From Pseudomonadota bacterium (lineage in GTDB: Bacteria; Pseudomonadota; Gammaproteobacteria; Burkholderiales; SG8-39): a stretch of DNA of 7,178 bases. Location: contig JAJZUK010000052.1 of NCBI GenBank assembly GCA_021847125.1, forward strand, positions 1 to 7,178, given 5' to 3'. Both the position numbers and the translations under genes were made by a program. A model generated the notes under the pieces. The model did no database searches and was not told the DNA's origin. It saw only the letters and a program-made list of their open reading frames with translations. Shown in pieces: positions 6,114 to 7,178 of this stretch. Position 1 is the stretch's first letter. Every line of letters starts with the position of its first letter.

Positions 6114-6243
6114 TCACACCTTCGGTCTGAGTTCGGCCACGACCGGGCAATCGCGAATGCCCCGATATCCCTTCTTCCTGCTGCCACATCGAATTCAAAC
6201 ATGATCCGGTGTTTCGCTCTGGCGACCCTGTGTCATGCGCGTT

Positions 6244-7062
6244 CTATTCGTTGATGAAACTCCTGATGGTGTCCATGAATACATCGGGGGCCTGGAGTTG
6301 CGGCACATGCGCGCAGCCTTGCAGAACGACCAGCTTTGCATCGGGCAGCCCGGCGCACAGTTCGTGCGACATGGGGGGCGGTGTGGCCTCGTCTTGCTCG
6401 CCCACCAGAATCAGCGCCGGTACGGTGACCTTGGACAGATGCGGGCGAAGATCCAGTGTGGCGAGTGCGTCGCAGGCGCCATGGAAAACCTGGGGGTCTA
6501 CCGCGAGAAAACGTTTTTTTCGGTCCTCGGCCAACGCTGGATTCCGCTGTTGGAAATCCGGCGCGAAAAGCCGCCGCATCGCGACATCGGCGATGGCCGC
6601 CAGCCCCTTTTCTTTGGCCGCCGCCGACAGGCCCCTGAAGGCGGCGCGTCCCGGCTCCGAGAACGCCGCGCCGCAATCTGCCAGCACCAAACGCGATGCG
6701 ATGCCAGGGTGCCGTATGGCGGTGAGCAGCGCGATGAAGCCGCCATACCCGTTGCCCAACAAGATGGGGCGTTGCTTCAAGTTCAGGGTGCGAATAGCAC
6801 CGGCAATGTGATCGGCGATGGTATCGAGATTGCTCCCGACAAAATCGGAATCGCCGAAACCCGGCAGTCGCAGCACAAACACCTGATGGGTTCTTGCCAG
6901 ATGCGGCGCAATCAGATCAAAACTACTTTGGTCGGCGAGCAGTGAATGGAACAAAATTAGCGGCTTGCCATTGCCGGCGACCCGGGCGCTCAACTTGTTT
7001 GCGCCCGAAGTGACGACTATGTCTTTGAACGCGACCGGCTGATTGTTGGCTGTTGTTTGCAT
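6244..7062 (-). CDS. Alpha/beta-hydrolase-fold protein lacking the nucleophile serine
   Basis: The 272-residue product has the alpha/beta-hydrolase layout: LILFHSLLADQSSF (35-48) at the oxyanion-hole strand, LRLPGFGDSD (64-73), a nucleophile-elbow region LLGNGYGGFIAL (101-112), a cap region (about 132-200), and LILVGEQDEATPP (217-229) with the likely acid D224 and GCAHVPQLQAPDVF (249-262) with the His H252. The elbow reads G-N-G-Y-G where G-x-S-x-G is expected, so residue 105 is Gly, encoded GGG at 6750-6748. The overall form recalls enol-lactone hydrolases and similar esterases, but the absent serine makes ordinary serine hydrolysis unlikely. A water-activating, cofactor-free or non-catalytic role is possible. 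The start is supported by AAAGG 6 nt upstream. A - strand gene ends 65 bp upstream, probably in the same operon. The substrate is unknown. Confidence 0.88.
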   Translation of the reverse strand: MQTTANNQPVAFKDIVVTSGANKLSARVAGNGKPLILFHSLLADQSSFDLIAPHLARTHQVFVLRLPGFGDSDFVGSNLDTIADHIAGAIRTLNLKQRPILLGNGYGGFIALLTAIRHPGIASRLVLADCGAAFSEPGRAAFRGLSAAAKEKGLAAIADVAMRRLFAPDFQQRNPALAEDRKKRFLAVDPQVFHGACDALATLDLRPHLSKVTVPALILVGEQDEATPPPMSHELCAGLPDAKLVVLQGCAHVPQLQAPDVFMDTIRSFINE

Positions 7063-7127
7063 GGAGTGCCTTTATCGAATTGAACGGCTCTGGGTAGATA
7101 TCACCGGGAGGTTTCCGCGAGCAGCGC

Positions 7128-7178
7128 TTAGTTCAGGCGCGGCTGTTTGGCCGTGTCCTTGTACCAGTCGAACGGCGT
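7128..7178 (-). CDS. C-terminal end of an unidentified gene (partial)
   Basis: A - strand frame enters from the right edge and ends with TAA at 7130-7128, giving the last 16 residues, TPFDWYKDTAKQPRLN. The composition is that of an ordinary soluble protein tail, but 16 residues are too few to name a family. The gene ends 65 bp before the start of the hydrolase gene on the same strand, so the two may be co-transcribed. The reading is inferred from frame and position only; other - strand frames cannot be fully excluded. Confidence 0.5.
   Translation of the reverse strand, partial: TPFDWYKDTAKQPRLN

Noticed and set aside
6145..6162. Terminator between miaA and the hydrolase gene
   Set aside because: GGGCA and TGCCC can pair over an 8-nt loop, but the stem is only 5 bp and no T-run follows on either strand.

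Overview
The window joins two kinds of DNA. From about 1500 to the right end it is GC-rich chromosomal backbone with conserved bacterial housekeeping genes. From 1 to about 1480 it is visibly richer in A+T and holds unfamiliar accessory genes and repeated sites. The MutL metal-site sequence (DMHAAHERILYE), the high GC and the gene families suggest a betaproteobacterium. This is an inference; no rRNA or other decisive marker is present.

Left, accessory part (1-1499). The end of a + strand gene, whose last residues resemble the tail of a GIY-YIG nuclease, stops inside a perfect 16-bp palindrome at 156-171. Facing it on the - strand is a two-gene unit: a membrane peptide of about 50 residues (830-982) and, 4 nt after its stop, a 214-residue protein with two winged-helix units (181-825). 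A plausible promoter lies at 1067-1094. The following gene-free stretch (1079-1499) carries three direct copies of a roughly 20-bp site (GGTAACGACWATATT core) at 1336, 1391 and 1457, spaced 55 and 66 bp. The A+T-rich segment stops almost exactly at the 3' end of dedA. This looks like the edge of an inserted element, with the repeats serving as transposase sites at its end or as iterons or operators for the winged-helix protein.

Right, backbone part (1500-7178). A DedA-family membrane transporter gene (- strand) diverges from mutL (+ strand) across an intergenic region with a strong 44-bp inverted repeat. mutL, a ketopantoate-reductase-family gene and miaA follow in one direction and probably form an operon. 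A seven-unit heptanucleotide repeat sits between mutL and the reductase gene, just before its ribosome binding site. The mutL/miaA pairing is a classic proteobacterial linkage; here a reductase gene sits between them. miaA converges on a - strand alpha/beta-hydrolase-fold gene that has glycine in place of the nucleophile serine. The last 17 codons (including the stop) of an unidentified - strand gene lie at the right edge and probably precede the hydrolase gene in the same transcript.

Most worth a second look are the repeat array with its tandem winged-helix operon, the dyad between dedA and mutL, the reductase variant without the two active-site asparagines, and the hydrolase without a catalytic serine.
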